Positions 1 through 12,016 of a stretch of DNA of 64,000 nucleotides are shown here, piece after piece. The translations under genes were made by a program, and so were the position numbers. The notes below the pieces were generated by a model. It made no database searches and was not told the DNA's origin. It saw only the letters and a program-made list of their open reading frames with translations. Position 1 is the first letter of the stretch. Each line of letters opens with the position of its first letter. This DNA comes from Heterobilharzia americana (taxonomy: Eukaryota; Platyhelminthes; Trematoda; Strigeidida; Schistosomatidae). The DNA lies in assembly GCA_944470555.2 (NCBI GenBank), contig OX104127.1, positions 140,510,786-140,574,785 on the forward strand. Direction: 5' to 3'.

Positions 1-28
1 ATGAATATAGCATTCACAGGATTCACAG

Positions 29-199
29 TCCAGTTTGGGTTCATTAGACACAATATCGGGTATACAATTGGATAAATTAGCTAACTCACAAATGTTTGCA
101 CGTACAGCATTTTATATGAAAAGTATTGTCGCTTTGAAACCATTACGCAGGCAAACACGAATTGAACCATCTAAAGCATTATCAATTGAAGTTAAAAAG
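29..199 (+). CDS. Guanylate cyclase exon 1 of window (start of kinase-homology domain)
   Basis: The exon reads [10 protein letters not shown], then a stretch with [10 protein letters not shown] and SIVALKPL that matches the beginning of the kinase-homology domain of natriuretic-peptide-receptor-type cyclases. An in-frame stop at 8-10 means the exon must begin after it. Candidate acceptors are CAG ending at 19, 28 or 33; 28 is used here. The exon ends in Lys with AAG followed by GCAAGT, a GC-type donor. A GT two bases further on would force an immediate stop after joining to exon 2. Confidence 0.88.
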
Positions 200-3100
200 G
201 CAAGTTCTATCTTAACTTATTTTCAGAATATTTTTTCCAGTTTATCATTCATTTTTTGCTACTATTCTGCTATTCTATCCAATAATTTATTTTAAAAATG
301 AAATTCAGAGCAATATAAGGTTATTATTTTGTTAGAGATAGCCGGTAAGAAGTCTTGAACCTAGGTATTCATTCCAAAAACCCATATATCAAAAAAAATA
401 GATTATTGCAGTTTTGTAAAGTTAATAAGAGCTTGTTTTAAGTAGTTGTGAATAAATATTGACATCATGCTGATCTTGGTGATTAGAAGAGAAACGCAGG
501 ATAATGGATAACGCTCTGGCATTTGAAGCAATGGATACTAGGTTCAAGTCTCAGTGGGAACAAAATCACTCCTTACCGGGGTTCAGGTACATCCAGTTGA
601 AGAGTCCCGAGTACGAAGAAACGCGCATCCTGAATTCCTCTGCTAATCACTAAGATCAGTATAACGTCATAGCTATCCGGCATCATCAAGGCATCCTCAC
701 TGGAGCTCATCTCCCAACAAAGGTTCATCAATTTCACTGTGTATAGCAACGGGAAAATACAAGTATCATAAATATTGACATGTCTGTTATGTTTATGTAA
801 ACAGTTGATAGTATTACATCCTGGCATCATCCTTAGTGGTGAAATATGACAATCCTCATTTCAGTCATCAAAAGGGCTCGAACGTGCGCTATGTTAAGGA
901 GACTTGAATTACAATGGGGAAAAACCTACTGTATGTTTTGATATCGCTTCTTTTCCAGGACTTTATTGAGGTTTAACTTAATTGATATATACCTTGAGGT
1001 TTATGGGGATTTTATTTATTTCAAGGTTGTATTCATCATGGATTGATATTACTTACAGGGTCACTGGAAGCCTGGGAACACTTTACAGCTATTTCATCCT
1101 AGTGTAAGATTCATCAGAAGCGTGCACACGTGATACCACCAGAAATCGAATTCAGGACCTTCATATCTCAAAGCGAACGTGTTTACCATTCAGTCAGTGG
1201 GTCATAGTTTAATGATTCATAGTTTTCTATAAGACATTAAGTCTCAAAGAAATGTGAACGAAACAAATATATGAAATTCGATCACAAAAACTTACCATAG
1301 TATCGTGAATTCCAGATGTTCAGTAAACTCACCAAGAACGTTAGCATATAAGTTTTAAGTCATATTATTATAGTTCCGCTTATTTAATTAAAGATGATTT
1401 CATTATACAAAGAAATTGTACAATAGGCATTTTAAAGATAATTAAATATATCATACTAGATTATTTGTTGACATAGAACCATTGCTGAGAAAGACGATTT
1501 ATTCGCCTGTTGAATGTTTAATTGATCAATTAACTGATTATTCTTTACCTTTATCTTCATTCCATCTTTTTTTTAAACAAATAAATAAATAGGTTAAAGA
1601 TTTGAATTGTGATCATATCTGTCGATTAATTGGTGTCTGCTTAGAAATACCACATCAATGTATAGTTTATGAATATTGCCCAAAAGGAAGTCTTCAAGAT
1701 GTCTTGGAAAATGAACAAATCAAATTAGATTGGATGTTTAAATTTTCACTAATGCAAGATATATGTCGAGTAAGTAGTATATTTCTACTGACTAACATTT
1801 CACATGATATTACTATTTATTGGTATACTTGTAATTCTCCATTGTCTTATTAGATCGAATTGCTCAACCTCTATTGATATATGGGTTTCTATGAGGATGC
1901 CTGGATATTGTTTGAATGTCAGTTATGGTAATTTAGTTGGTTGTGACTAGGAGAGGAATCCAGGATGTGCGTCCCATTCTACTTGTGACTCACTGGTTAG
2001 TTGGATATACCTGTACCCCAGTGTGGAGTGATGTTGTTCCCACCGAGATTAAAACCTCGTGCCTATCGCTTCAAACGCCAAAACAGTTACATCCAGCTGA
2101 AGAGTTCCAAATAGGACGAAACGCATGTCCTGAATTCCTTTGCTAGCCACAACCAAGTAAATCATCACAATATTTCACATTATAGTCAATAAAATGTATT
2201 TAACATCAACCCTCTATAATACTTCTACGTGAAAAAGATCGTGTTTTCTTAGTCATATATAGAGATAGACAAATCAGTGTAGAACCTTCGATACAAGTGA
2301 ATAACTTTCAGTATCCATACTTCACGACAGTATAGAAAGAGAAAGTGAGTAGAAGAAGAATTAAGTGAAACTGGGCACAGTCTATTAGAGAAGAGAAGAT
2401 GTGTTCAAATTCCTGAAGATGCCTAATAGTGTATATACATGTTCACCACTGTGACTGATTTTGAATGATGTAACCATGATGTTGTCACTTGTATTATCCC
2501 ATCGTTGATTTGACCGAAGTGATCGGTGTATATTGGCATATGTGCTGCTGCGCGAATGCCTTGACAGTGCTTCTGTTTCAGTTTTATACGAATGATAGAT
2601 AGTGGGATAGCATTGGAATTTATGATGCGCATTCCGTCCTGTTTGGGGCTCGTCAGCTGAATGTACCTGCGTCCAAGTGAGCCATGTTGTTCGCACTGGG
2701 ACTCGTACCCTAGACGGATCTCTTCAAATGCCAGAGCGTAATCCGCTAGACCACCGAGTCACTGCTAGCCACTATCCATCATTAATAGATGTAACCATGA
2801 GTCTCCATTACCCATGATGTCCATTATCTTAAGGACGTTGATAAGGCAATTTATAATACGCCGTATTGTTCAGACCAGTAGTTATAGACTTCATGGTTTG
2901 TTTTCATGTTTTGGTCTGCGCACCTTCCGCTCTCTTCCAAACTAATCCTTCTTCTGTTAGTGTCGTGCATCTAAATAATTGGTGCATCGGAGTGCGTAAC
3001 AGATAGCTCAGCGCCTTCGTTTAGTGAAGGTTCGATTGATATACCTCCCTTCCCTAATATTTAACGCCTAATTGCTATATTGCTGGGATCTCGCTCCCAT

Positions 3101-6100
3101 TACAAGCGACTAATACTACGAAAACAGCACTTATTCTCAAAAATATTTGACTTTGGATATTCCTATCACCTTGAGTGGTAATCTGATAATTACAGAGTAG
3201 GACAGAGTGAGCCGCTGCACAATATACATATTTTTAAAAAAATATGTAGTCGGATATCTCACCTGCATCAGAGATGGAGTGATTCGGCAAGTACACACTG
3301 TTGATTTCAGACTGGTATTCATCATGGATTGGCATCAGCTGAAGAAACATTGGAAACCCGGGAGCACTGAACAGCTGTTTCGTCTTAGTATGGGACTCCT
3401 CAGCAGCACGCACCCATCTGAAACCAATAAACAAATACTCACAAACCTTCAAACTGAATACAGATTTTGTAACCAGCTATCACAAGATCAGGAATGACCC
3501 GAATGGAAATAGTTAACACATTCTACCACTTTATTTTTTATTCTTAATCTGGGGTTCAGTGCAGTCAAGACGTACAGCAGCATCATTCGTTTGACTATGT
3601 TCGGATGAACCTACCTGTATCTTCACCTAACAGGACTTTGTCATCTGCACACTAAGTTAGTCAGTCAATAAGAAGCCAGGGGTACGTACAGTCACATTCA
3701 TCAATACGTCTGTGGTAAATTTATATGATAGTAGTGATAGTGAACTTCTCTACACCGGTTATCATCACTTTATGTGACAACTATGTTTAAGCTCTTATAC
3801 GGCTGCATGAGTTTGAGCAGACTGACTTGGTTAGCATGACATATCTTTCCAGAGTTCTTATCACAGTCGAATGGCTCTCAAATCACGTTGATCGATGGAG
3901 TTGAATACCTTTTTGTTAATTAAGTGGTTTTAAATGGAAATATTGCTAATAACCCAATTGAATAGTGGTAAGTCATACTCTTTACTTGATAGATGTTGCT
4001 ATACAATTTTTAAATAATCTAATGGGAGCAACAGAAGTTTCATAACCTTATCAATATGCCTATCTAGTCTTCTAAATACCTTGCGTCTGAAAACTGCGAT
4101 TCTCACACAGTGATTCCACTACATATAAAGGATTTTCTAAATCCCTAGTAGTCAAATGCTTGTGACCTGCACACACCTTCCACTGTTGTCGCTATGTTTT
4201 ACAATCTTATATTGTTACGCAGTACATTCGGTCTTTGATAATTACTCAAATATCAAGTTAGTATCACAGCAGTCATTGGTTAAATAATAAACAAGTCTTT
4301 TGTATGTGTTGAACTTTTGTCGGCTACCAATGTCCTTCCGGTTAGTTCTAGTGAAAAACTTGATCTAAGTTTCACATCAGTCACTGCAAATACGCCCTGC
4401 TAACAGGTATGTCTTATATGGACTTCGCAACCATCCAATGTAAAATGATGCTTCAACATCGGACTACACAGACTTATAGTTTAAGGACGGCGAGTTAAGT
4501 GGTCAGATGAGTTAATCACTTCAATTTGTTGACAAGTTAATATTATTATTTTTCCCTTGGGTTCCTAGTGGAACATAGGGCCTCAGTAGCACGCCTCCAT
4601 TGCACTCCACTCTCTGCAGTCCTTTCAACCTGGCTCCCACCACTCCCCACAAGCTTTCATTTCTTCCTCACACGATCTCCTCTATGTCACCCACGCCTGG
4701 GACGTCTAACTTGTAGCTTTCCTTTTGATTCCACTCGAGGGCCTGGCGCGTGATGTCCCCAGTCGGCCTTCTCAGTGAATGCGCAATCCATCTCCACTTT
4801 CTTCTTCTGCATATTTGTTGGGTAATAGGTTCTTGGATAGTTTGTTAGCAGGCCAGAGTTCCTTGTTGCTTATTCCTATTATTCTGGCCATCTGATATGA
4901 TCTTCAGTATCGACCGTAGGCAGTTGTTGATGAATGTCTGTAGTCTGTCGGAAATGCTTTTCGTGATGCGCCAAGTTTCTGAACGATATAGCAGCACTGA
5001 CTTGACATTGGTGTTGAAAATCCAGATCTTGTTCTTTGTGCTGAGTGCAGTAGATTTCCACAATGATTTCCGGTAAGTGAAGGAATGCCTGTCTTGCTGT
5101 CTTTCCTATCCTGGTTTTGACATCCTCTTCTGTGCAGCCTGTAGTTGAAACGATGCTGCCTAGTTAGGTGAAAGAGACTACTTCCTTCAGGTTTCTTCCG
5201 TTGATGGTGATTGGTGCTTGTTGTTGATGCTGTTGTTGGTTACGTATTTTCATCCCCTCTGTCTTCTCTACGTTCACCTGGAGGAAGTCCTGTCTCCCTT
5301 CGCTGCCTCTTCTGCCAACTTGTTAGCTTTTGCATGTAAGTCTTCGAGTTTGTGCGACAAGACGTAAAACATAAATCATCATCGGCGAAATCTCAATCTT
5401 CTTCTAGGGTCTTTTCATCAGTTCAGCCAGCGTATGCCCATCTTCTCGCTCCTCACGGTTTGCTACATGATCCAGTCAGCCACAATCAGGAAGATGATCG
5501 GTGACAGTAGGTGGCAGCCTTGTCTTACTCCTGTTTTCGCTTCAATATCGTCACTGAGCTCTCCATTGTGGATCACCTAGCAATGTAGCATCTTCATATA
5601 GCCGTTGAACGAGTTTGAAAAAGTTTGTGGCACTCCGTGGTGCTGAGGCAGCAGCTGCCAAATTACTTCTCGGTCGACGCTGTCAAAGGCTTTTTCAATG
5701 TCAGTGAAGTCAAGTTAGAGGGTTGACTGCCATTCTATGCTCTGTTCTATGATGAGATGGTGCGAAGCGTTGCAATTTGGTCCGCACATGATTTATACTT
5801 CCTGAATCCAGCCAGCCTGTTCCGGTCGTAGTTTTGAATCTAGCACATCCTTTAGTCTCTCCAGGATGATGCGGCCTGATATTTTGTTTGAGGTGGACAC
5901 AGGTGGAGCATGATTCCGCGCCAGTTGCTCCAAAGACTTAAGTCTCCTAAATCTTAGCTGTTTTATGGCATTCAGGACTTATGCCTTCATCCGAGGGCCT
6001 GTGTTCACTGGCAGTTTCGCTGTTGCTGGCGGTATTTCTGGACGCGTTGCAGGTGGTCGTGGTGGTCGATTCAAAAGTTTTTTGAAGTGGTCAGCTCATC

Positions 6101-9100
6101 GTTTCCTTTGTTTCTCCTCCTTGCTAACTAAGTTTCCTTCACCATCTTCAATTGGTGTTGTCAGGTCTCTGTTTCTTCTACCTGCAGCCTGTTCTGCTTC
6201 ACTTGCTAATGTCTTGCAGAGGAGTCTTTTGTCTTTCCATGTACTCTTCATCACTTCTTTGTCCAGTGTACTGTACTGTACTGTACTGTGGTATAGTGTA
6301 GTGTTGTACACGTTGTACTCAGTTCTTCCTTTCGTCGTTCATCCTTGCATTGCACTGCATTGGTCCACCTTCTGCTTCAACATCACCATCTTCCTCTTCC
6401 CCTCCCTCTCCCTCTCCCTCCTCTATCAGCTCCCATGTGTCCGTCGAGATCCATCCCTTGTCTTGCTTCTTCTTCTTCCTTCCTTCCTAATACAGTTATG
6501 TAGGTCTCTACCCATATAGCTTTCAATGAGTTCCAGTGTTGTTCCACGCCCGATGCTTCAGTGATGTTGCTCAATGTCTCCCATGTTTTCCTGATGACTG
6601 ATGTGAAGATGTACTTTGTAGTTTCATGCTTGAGTACAGTTTCTGTTCAGGGTGTTCAACTTGAACTGTGGTCGTCTATCACCAACTTCTGTGAAGGCTT
6701 TCAACTACATTTTGAAGGTGGGTTCCCTGCACTAGATGGTGGTGTGAGTGGTGTAAACCTACCTACATCTACTCCCCTTCTTCATCTTGTATCCAGTAGG
6801 CTGACTGCCTCTCCATCTCAACTTTCTTCACAGTCGATCTGATTTTCAGTGTAGTTTGTCCATGTGGCTGTCTTGTGAATATCTTTCTGTTTGCACACAC
6901 TGCCTCCACTCACCAAATCGTTGAATGCACAGAAATCTGCAAACACTTCTCCATTCTCGTTCGTCATTTCACCGAGTGGTTCTAAACACATGATGAGTTC
7001 TCTTCCTGTGTTGTATGTTCCTCACAGTTTGGCATTCATGTCACCCCACTCATTAGAATGAATTTCGATGTTGCCAACTGGGGTGGTGTCTTGTCTATTA
7101 CTGATTGGAGTTGTCAGTAGAATTCCTCCTTCTTCTCTTCATCTGCATTATTTGTAGGTGCGTAGTGTAGTGTAGTGTGTGTAGCATTGTGTGATTGTGA
7201 CATTCGTTCCTTTTGAGTTGAGCCTTGTTGTCATTATCCTGATCCTGGAGGAGGAGATTGGCCCCCACTGCATGAGAGCCTTCGATGGTGTTGGGAGGAG
7301 GATATCATGATAGCCACTCTATAACTCAGTGTGCTGGTGGTTGTCGTCTGGGTGACAATATCGCAGTAGACTACTGACTCATCTCGAATTGACAGTTTGG
7401 AGACTCCACTTCCATTCCATTCCGATTCCAGCGAGGAATCTGTTTGTTTTTATTTTTCCTCTGTACTTTGAAGTTTCTTTAGCGATTGGATTGGTTTTCT
7501 GGGGTAGGGTTGATAGCCCTATGCCCAACTTTCCCTGTTTATCCGCACTTAGGATCGGCTAGTAACTCATGAACTGATTAATCAGGCGAGGTTTGTTGAC
7601 AAGTTGCATCAGTTTAAACGGGTTGGTAGCTGATGAAGTCTGAGCTGGAATGAATAGAGTCTGCTTGTCAATTTTCAACTTTCATCTTCTCTGAGGCCTA
7701 CGAGATGTCTGATAACCTATTAAAAGACGAGTATGCTGGGCTGCATTTTGCTCTGTCCTGTTGTATGACTCTGAGATACAGTTGTTGATAACAAAAGATA
7801 TGGGAAGAATACAGGTTATTAACCACAGGTACCCTTGTACCATTGCTCACACATGGCGAAGTTACCATGTGTAAGCGATACTGAGGTTAGGTGAATCGTG
7901 CTAGGCCAGAGAGGCAAGTTAGTCGGTGAGGTTATGAATCTTCACTTCAACATGCAATGTTAGGTTGATGATATTTTTCTCAAAAACATCCATGTATGTC
8001 TGTTTTGTCCAGTTGATTGAGTGTTTTTTCTGGGTTTGTTGACAATTTCTTCATGGACTGATATCAGCTTGAGAAACACTGAGAACGTGAGAGCATTGGA
8101 TAGCTGTTTCGTCCTAGTATGGGACTCCTGAGCAGTGCTTGCCTATGTGACCTCGCCCTCCCAGGGGTCGAAACCAGGACTTTCAGGTTCCGCGGCCAGC
8201 ACGTTGCCTTTGAATTACTGTACCGGGGTCCAGTACTCAATACTTCCTGCTTCTGTCTGTTCACGATATAGTATGACCCCCACCCAATGCTGTCATTGAG
8301 TAATTGTCCTCATGTTCGACTTAGCCGGCCTCATCGATCACGACTTCTCATTGGAACTTCGGCAATCACCTCTCGAACCTAGTCACTAATGAATACTAGA
8401 TTAATTCATCTGATATCAGTCCATGATGAATATCAACCCAAAAGCAATAGATCTTCACAAACCTCTAAGTTGACATTTTCTTGTTTGAATTTCAAATAAT
8501 GAATAACTGTGTTGTGGATAAGTGACTTGTTTATCTGAATTAATAGTTATAATATGTTTTTCGCTCTTTAATTTTAAGTCCATTCGGTGGAATCAAATAA
8601 TTTTGCCGTCCTCGAGCGAGGCTACTGAGTGACCTTGAACTTACTAACGAGGAAACCAATTTTTTCTTCATAATTTATAATACATGAATAAAATGAAATT
8701 ATAATATTAATGAGTTTTTAAAGAATTTTAAAAACTTATCTAGGTTTTCGACTGCATTTTTTTTAAGAGTAAAAGTACTTATGATAAAGATAATAGTTCA
8801 TGTGACAACATGAGAAGAAAATCCTCTAAACTGTGATATGGAAGTAAATAAACCTTCAAGTGATCCCCTAACATCTCCAAATTATTTGTATGAACCCCTG
8901 TAGATTTATTTGAAAATTAGAGTTTGGAGTTTTCAAAAAAACATTATATTCATGCTATTAAATATATTACATAAGAAATTATAGATTTTTAACCAAAATA
9001 CTTGAAAATTTATAAGAGGCTCTTCTCACTGTTTAATCGCTACTTTACAACTTAATGAGTACTATGAACTTATTTGAAATTAGATGGTAGAGTTTAAGGA

Positions 9101-10138
9101 GTTGAAATAAGATTTATGATTTAGTTTTAAAGCGTGCAATTTAATACTAAAGTATACTCTAGTGAGAACTTGTCTTTTATAAGATAATGCAGACACATGA
9201 ATAACTGTTTAAGATCTGAAAATAGTGCAAGATAATAATAGGAGTAAGAATCTTTTTTGGATCAACAGAAACTATCACCATCAAAATCATGCATAAGCCT
9301 ATCTATAATCGATGAAATCCTTTACATAGTTCAATGCTCACCAGAATGACCGCACAATCACCCTTCACTTTATTGGCTGATCCAAAGACGACAGAATTTC
9401 ATACTTCCACAGTTCATTCTGTGACATATTCATGTCTTGGTTGTTGTTGTTCTTCCAACTATTAAGATAGTAACAAATCGGTCATTATTTCTTATCGGCT
9501 TTTTCAGAAAGGAGTTTATCACAGATCTTTTCTTGACTAATTGTTTCTTCAGCTTTTTAACTTGCTTGTCCATCTGTGATTACTATGCACCTATCACTGG
9601 AATTTTCCTGATGCTTGTTAGTACTGTCGTTTCGGGTGTTATCTGACCGACAGTTTGTATATCCTTACAAACTAACATTGTTCGGTATGAATTTGACCGC
9701 AATTAGCTAATATACGATATCTACATTCAAGAGTTATTTAAGGCACTAGTTTGTGGTAAACTCACTAGGTTTTGATTCCATTGATTAAGTTCTTTCTTAC
9801 GACTGTTTAGCATGCGATAAGATTGCCCAAATCCTCATAAGACGTCCTATATCTCTGAAGCCTTTCACAACCAATCATGTTATTGTGAAGCTTCGACAAA
9901 AAGCACATGAACCTACCTGAAAATATCAGATTGGTTAAATAGTCAAAGTCAGTAGGACATGCTTTTCCGGAAAGATCTAGAAATGGTCAAGGCCACTGCA
10001 AATGTATTATAAACCGTTGGATTTTGTACATAATTTGACACTGCAAGCCACCTCCTTTTCTCTTACCACCTTTTTGTTTGATGAGAAACTGAGCGACCAT
10101 CAAGAGTGAAATTTTGATGGTTACTTTTCAAGTATGCA

Positions 10139-10201
<63 letters not shown>

Positions 10202-11959
10202 CCAGGTTGTACCGACGACCAATTACATTCATTAACCACATAATGAATTTCATCTTAACCTAGTAAGCTAAGCTAGTACTGTTTACAGTGATTAACAATA
10301 ACCATAGATCTTAATTAAATCATGGTGATTAGTTTGCGAAACCAACATCTAAAACAATCCACAGTAATTTTGATAGAAATTATAAACCCATATTTTAGTG
10401 TAGAGCTGAAGATGAAGACCTAATTGAAAAGGAAGATCTATGTAGTCAGGCAAAACCCTTGTTGATTGAAATGAGATAAAAAGAAATCTGGTCAGCAGTT
10501 GGATCTCTTAGCTCAAAGCATCGAACCAGAAACCCAGTGATCGGGTGGTGGTTCGAATCCTATCACAGACAAAATTTTCATTTCGTTTTCAATCATCATC
10601 CGGCATAAATACTACCCTGCCAAACTACGGTTATTATGGACAGTGAAGTTGCTTTTGTTTCCGAGTTGTTTTCATCTTTATGATCAGTGTAGTATTTAAA
10701 GACTAACATTCGTGAAAAACTAACTGGGGATATAATAGGGGTTAGTGTTATCTGAAGTAGTATTTATTACAGGTTGACTTCACTTGGAGAACTACTGAAC
10801 CACTGAGTTCAATCCCTGGGGTCAGGGTCATGGGCGCGTACTGCTGAGGAGTCCCTTAGTGGGACGAAACACCTGTCCGGTAACCCCAGGTTTTCGATTG
10901 TTTCTCTACTGATGTCAGTCCGTGGTGGATAGTAACTTGATAATCAATTATTATTATTATGCTTCCTACTTTATTAGTGTTAATAAATTGTCCTGGAATG
11001 CACCAACTTGTATAGCTGCTAAATGGTGCATGAATATCAACTGTCAGCCATCAACATTCTAAAACTTCCTAGTTGATTTGTTTACCCAGCTAATTAATGG
11101 CAAAGACATACTGAGATGAGTAGAACATGTATTTTAGACAGAAGATCCGAAAGTTTTATATGAAAAAGAGAATGTATTGACATATAATACGTAGAACTGG
11201 TGTATAAAAGAAGAGTATTCCATTGGTTATCTGTCAGTATAACTGTGGTCGTAAACTGCACAAAGTAAATTATGATTGGTCTACTTAGGGATTAGTTAAT
11301 TGATCCACTTATCACAGATATCAAATAGCACTCTTACCAGTAATATAGGTATTCATGGTTTCGTTCTTTGATGTTGGTAACATTGACTAGTCTCGGAATT
11401 ATTTCCTTCTTCATACTATTGATAATTTTCCCCTGAGATGAAGCTTAGTTGACAGATTAATTTGCCTATTCAGCAATTAAGTAGATTGGGTTGATAACCC
11501 TGAAATCCTTGATCGTTATCCTGCAGTGATCCGAGTTTTCTGTTTACTTCAGTAGTCATCCCTTAGTATACTATATGCATTGGTCGTTATATCTTCTGCA
11601 CTAGTTTCTGCTTATTTATTGACATTTTCATCAGTTTGAATCTTTTTACTTAAGCCTTTTCATGGGTCATATTGAAAGACAATTTATGGATATTTCTATC
11701 AGTTAGCCTAGGTTCATGCATACTGTATGAACTTGGACGAGTTGATCATATTCTGAAATAGCTCAAGTGTGTATGAGCTCATAAATGAATTGTTGTGTTG
11801 ACATTTTTGGAATATGCAATGAGCATATTTTCTACGGCTGTTAACAGCCATAATGATGATAACAAATTCATCGTATTCGATTATGTAACTACTTTGAATA
11901 GTTTTGAGTTCACCTTATGAGTGATACTGTCATTCAAATAGTATTTATGAGCATGGATA

Positions 11960-12016
<57 letters not shown>

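Larger units (their letters stand above)
200..1592 (+). other. Intron 1 (GC-AG type)
   Basis: The donor is GCAAGT after AAG and the acceptor is AATAG. It contains an HHR-SINE relative at about 490-800 and a decayed foldback-HHR family fragment at about 1015-1200. Nothing recognised in 200-490 or 1200-1592. Confidence 0.85.

Noticed and set aside
203..206. Conventional GT donor for exon 1
   Set aside because: Using GT at 204-205 would join A to GTTAA and give a stop codon at once, and it would break the gapless alignment to the family.
5965..6519. 184-codon open frame on the plus strand
   Set aside because: It is antisense to the minus-strand RTE element between endonuclease and reverse transcriptase. 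Its low-complexity Ser/Leu composition is what an antisense frame would give.
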